This document shows, piece after piece, positions 62,682 to 64,000 of a stretch of DNA of 64,000 nt. The first letter of the stretch is position 1; each line of letters opens with the position of its first letter. Source of the DNA: Promineifilum sp. (GTDB lineage: Bacteria > Chloroflexota > Anaerolineae > Promineifilales > Promineifilaceae); NCBI GenBank assembly GCA_017983515.1, contig JAGOBF010000016.1, forward strand, positions 1-64,000, read 5' to 3'. Below the pieces are notes generated by a model that saw nothing but the letters and a program-made list of their open reading frames with translations, was not told the DNA's origin and ran no database searches. A program made the translations under genes and the position numbers.

Positions 62682-64000
62682 TCATCCCATTGTTTGACGG
62701 GCCAGGGCCAATTGAGCCTCCAGCGCCGCCGGAGCGGTGCCCCCGCTGACGGCGCGCGCGGCCAGGGCGGCGGGCACGGTTAGTACACCGGCCACGTCCT
62801 CGCCGATGAGGGGGGAGATGGCTTGCCAATCTTCCGGCGTCAAATCGGTTAGGCCTAGCCCGCGCTCCTCACCCAGGCGAACGGCCTGGCCCACTGCATG
62901 GTGCGCCTCGCGAAACGGCGCGCCGCGCCGGACCAGGTAATCAGCCACCTCCGTCGCCAGCAGTCCGGCCTCCAGTTGGGCGGCCATGCGTTCGGGTCGC
63001 AACTCCAGCGCGCGGATCAACCCGGCCATCACCGGCAGGGCCAGCTCGAGTGTGTCGAAGGCGTCGAAGACAGGCTCTTTGTCCTCTTGCAAATCCTTGT
63101 CATAACTGGACGGTAAGCCCTTGAGCGTCGCCAGGAAGCCGGTCAGATGGCCGATGAGGCGGCCGCTCTTGCCGCGTGTCAATTCCAGTGTGTCGGGGTT
63201 CCTCTTTTGCGGCATGATGCTGGAGCCGGTGCTGTAAGCATCAGACAGACTGACGAAACCGAACTCGGCGCTGCTGAACAGGATCAACTGCTCTGACAGG
63301 CGGCTGAGATGCACACCCAGCAGGGCGGCGGCAAACAGGAATTCGGCCGCAAAATCGCGATCGCTAACAGCATCCAAGCTATTGGGCGTGACCAAACGAA
63401 AGCCCAGTCGAGCTGCCAGCCACTCCCGATCGATGAGGAAGGCCGTCCCGGCCAAGGCTCCGGCCCCCAACGGCAGGACGGCCGACGCCTGTCGCACGGC
63501 GGCCAGCCGTTGGCGATCGCGGGCGAGAGGCCAGAAGTGGGACAGTATCCAGTGGGCCCAGGTGACGGGCTGGGCATGCTGAAGGTGCGTATAGCCCGGC
63601 ATAGGCAGGTTTATCGCTCCGGCGGCATTGTCCAGCAGGCTCGCTTGCAGGTCGGTCAGGTGCGCATCCAGGCGCTCGCAAGCACGCATCACCCACAGGC
63701 GGAAATCAGTGGCGACTTGATCGTTGCGGCTACGGCCGGTGTGGAGCTTGCCGCCCATCGCGCCTACCCGTTCGGTCAGGCGGCGCTCGACCGCCGAATG
63801 AATGTCTTCATCGCCCGGTTGGATGATGAACTCGCCGTCACTGAACTCGCGGCGCACGCGCTCCAGCCCATCGATCAGCGTGTCCCGCTCGGCCGACGTT
63901 AGAAGCCCGGCGTGGGCCAGCGCCTCGGCCCAGGCCACACTGCCGGTGATATCCTCGTCGTAGAGCCGGATATCGAAACCGATGCTGGCATTGAAGCGTT
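62682..64000 (-). CDS. argH: Argininosuccinate lyase (5' end beyond window)
   Basis: At least 439 residues; the frame stays open to the window edge (FNASIGFDIRLYDEDITGS upstream). Superfamily signature GSSIMPQKRNPDTLE and TGRSRNDQVATDFRLW, PGYTHLQHAQPVTWAHW are clear. It splits argininosuccinate to arginine and fumarate in arginine synthesis. Convergent with ywiC with only a 4-bp gap. Confidence 0.95.
   Translation of the reverse strand, partial: RFNASIGFDIRLYDEDITGSVAWAEALAHAGLLTSAERDTLIDGLERVRREFSDGEFIIQPGDEDIHSAVERRLTERVGAMGGKLHTGRSRNDQVATDFRLWVMRACERLDAHLTDLQASLLDNAAGAINLPMPGYTHLQHAQPVTWAHWILSHFWPLARDRQRLAAVRQASAVLPLGAGALAGTAFLIDREWLAARLGFRLVTPNSLDAVSDRDFAAEFLFAAALLGVHLSRLSEQLILFSSAEFGFVSLSDAYSTGSSIMPQKRNPDTLELTRGKSGRLIGHLTGFLATLKGLPSSYDKDLQEDKEPVFDAFDTLELALPVMAGLIRALELRPERMAAQLEAGLLATEVADYLVRRGAPFREAHHAVGQAVRLGEERGLGLTDLTPEDWQAISPLIGEDVAGVLTVPAALAARAVSGGTAPAALEAQLALARQTMG

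Overview
The window looks like a chromosomal segment of a high-GC bacterium, most likely a Chloroflexota member of the Anaerolineae/Ardenticatenia type. This is inferred from gene content: a mevalonate kinase next to a decaprenyl-phosphate phosphoribosyltransferase-like UbiA protein, repeated NBR1-type Ig domains, CAP/LysM and other secreted repeat proteins, many ATGA/TAATG overlaps and several apparently leaderless genes. No lipopolysaccharide genes or rRNA operon are present, and no marker fixes the species.

1-9.4 kb: tRNA-Arg(CCG), then minus-strand genes for a ZIP-like and an MFS transporter, and a peptide/aminoacyl-conjugate block (M20 dipeptidase, AbgT transporter, peptidase T). 7.8-14 kb: glycogen metabolism (glgA, malQ) flanking a 987-residue M23 peptidase/NBR1-Ig protein that carries a 15-bp minisatellite. 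14-19.7 kb: a DUF302 protein, a CAP/LysM envelope protein divergent from a coupled GNAT acetyltransferase-deacetylase pair, msrB, a CBM9-like anchored protein and a frameshifted small membrane protein. 19.7-25.1 kb: a three-gene acyl-CoA carboxylase (carboxyltransferase, biotin carboxylase, biotin carrier), a CYTH phosphatase/cyclase and a free-standing GyrA C-terminal beta-pinwheel. 25.2-29.8 kb: M20D amidohydrolase, a secreted triple-repeat protein, UbiA-type prenyltransferase and mevalonate kinase. 30-36 kb: the conserved rpmB / asp23-fakA-recG-coaD neighbourhood; rpmB (59 codons) is on the minus strand. 36.1-39.6 kb: an OmpR-type response regulator and comEC.

39.6-43.3 kb is a scar region. 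Three collinear fragments of a second comEC-like gene are separated by an APH(6)-type kinase gene, the 3' end of an ISL3-family transposase, a dihydrofolate-reductase-like gene and a HicB-like/DinB-like gene. This is the most unusual stretch of the window.

43.3-52.4 kb: a repeat lipoprotein, a long coiled-coil protein, a membrane pentapeptide-repeat protein, a class V aminotransferase, a secreted paralogue of the C-terminal domain of the M23/NBR1 protein, and an acyl-CoA dehydrogenase. 52.5-62.7 kb is an iron island: a ferric ABC transporter (lipoprotein, fused permease, ATPase), a nitroreductase, an HTH regulator, and a tightly overlapping dtxR-feoA-feoB-feoC-ywiC operon. The DtxR-like protein keeps the Cys/Glu/His ligands of iron-type DtxR/IdeR repressors, and palindromes lie at its own promoter and at the permease promoter. 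The window ends inside argH (minus strand, 5' end outside).
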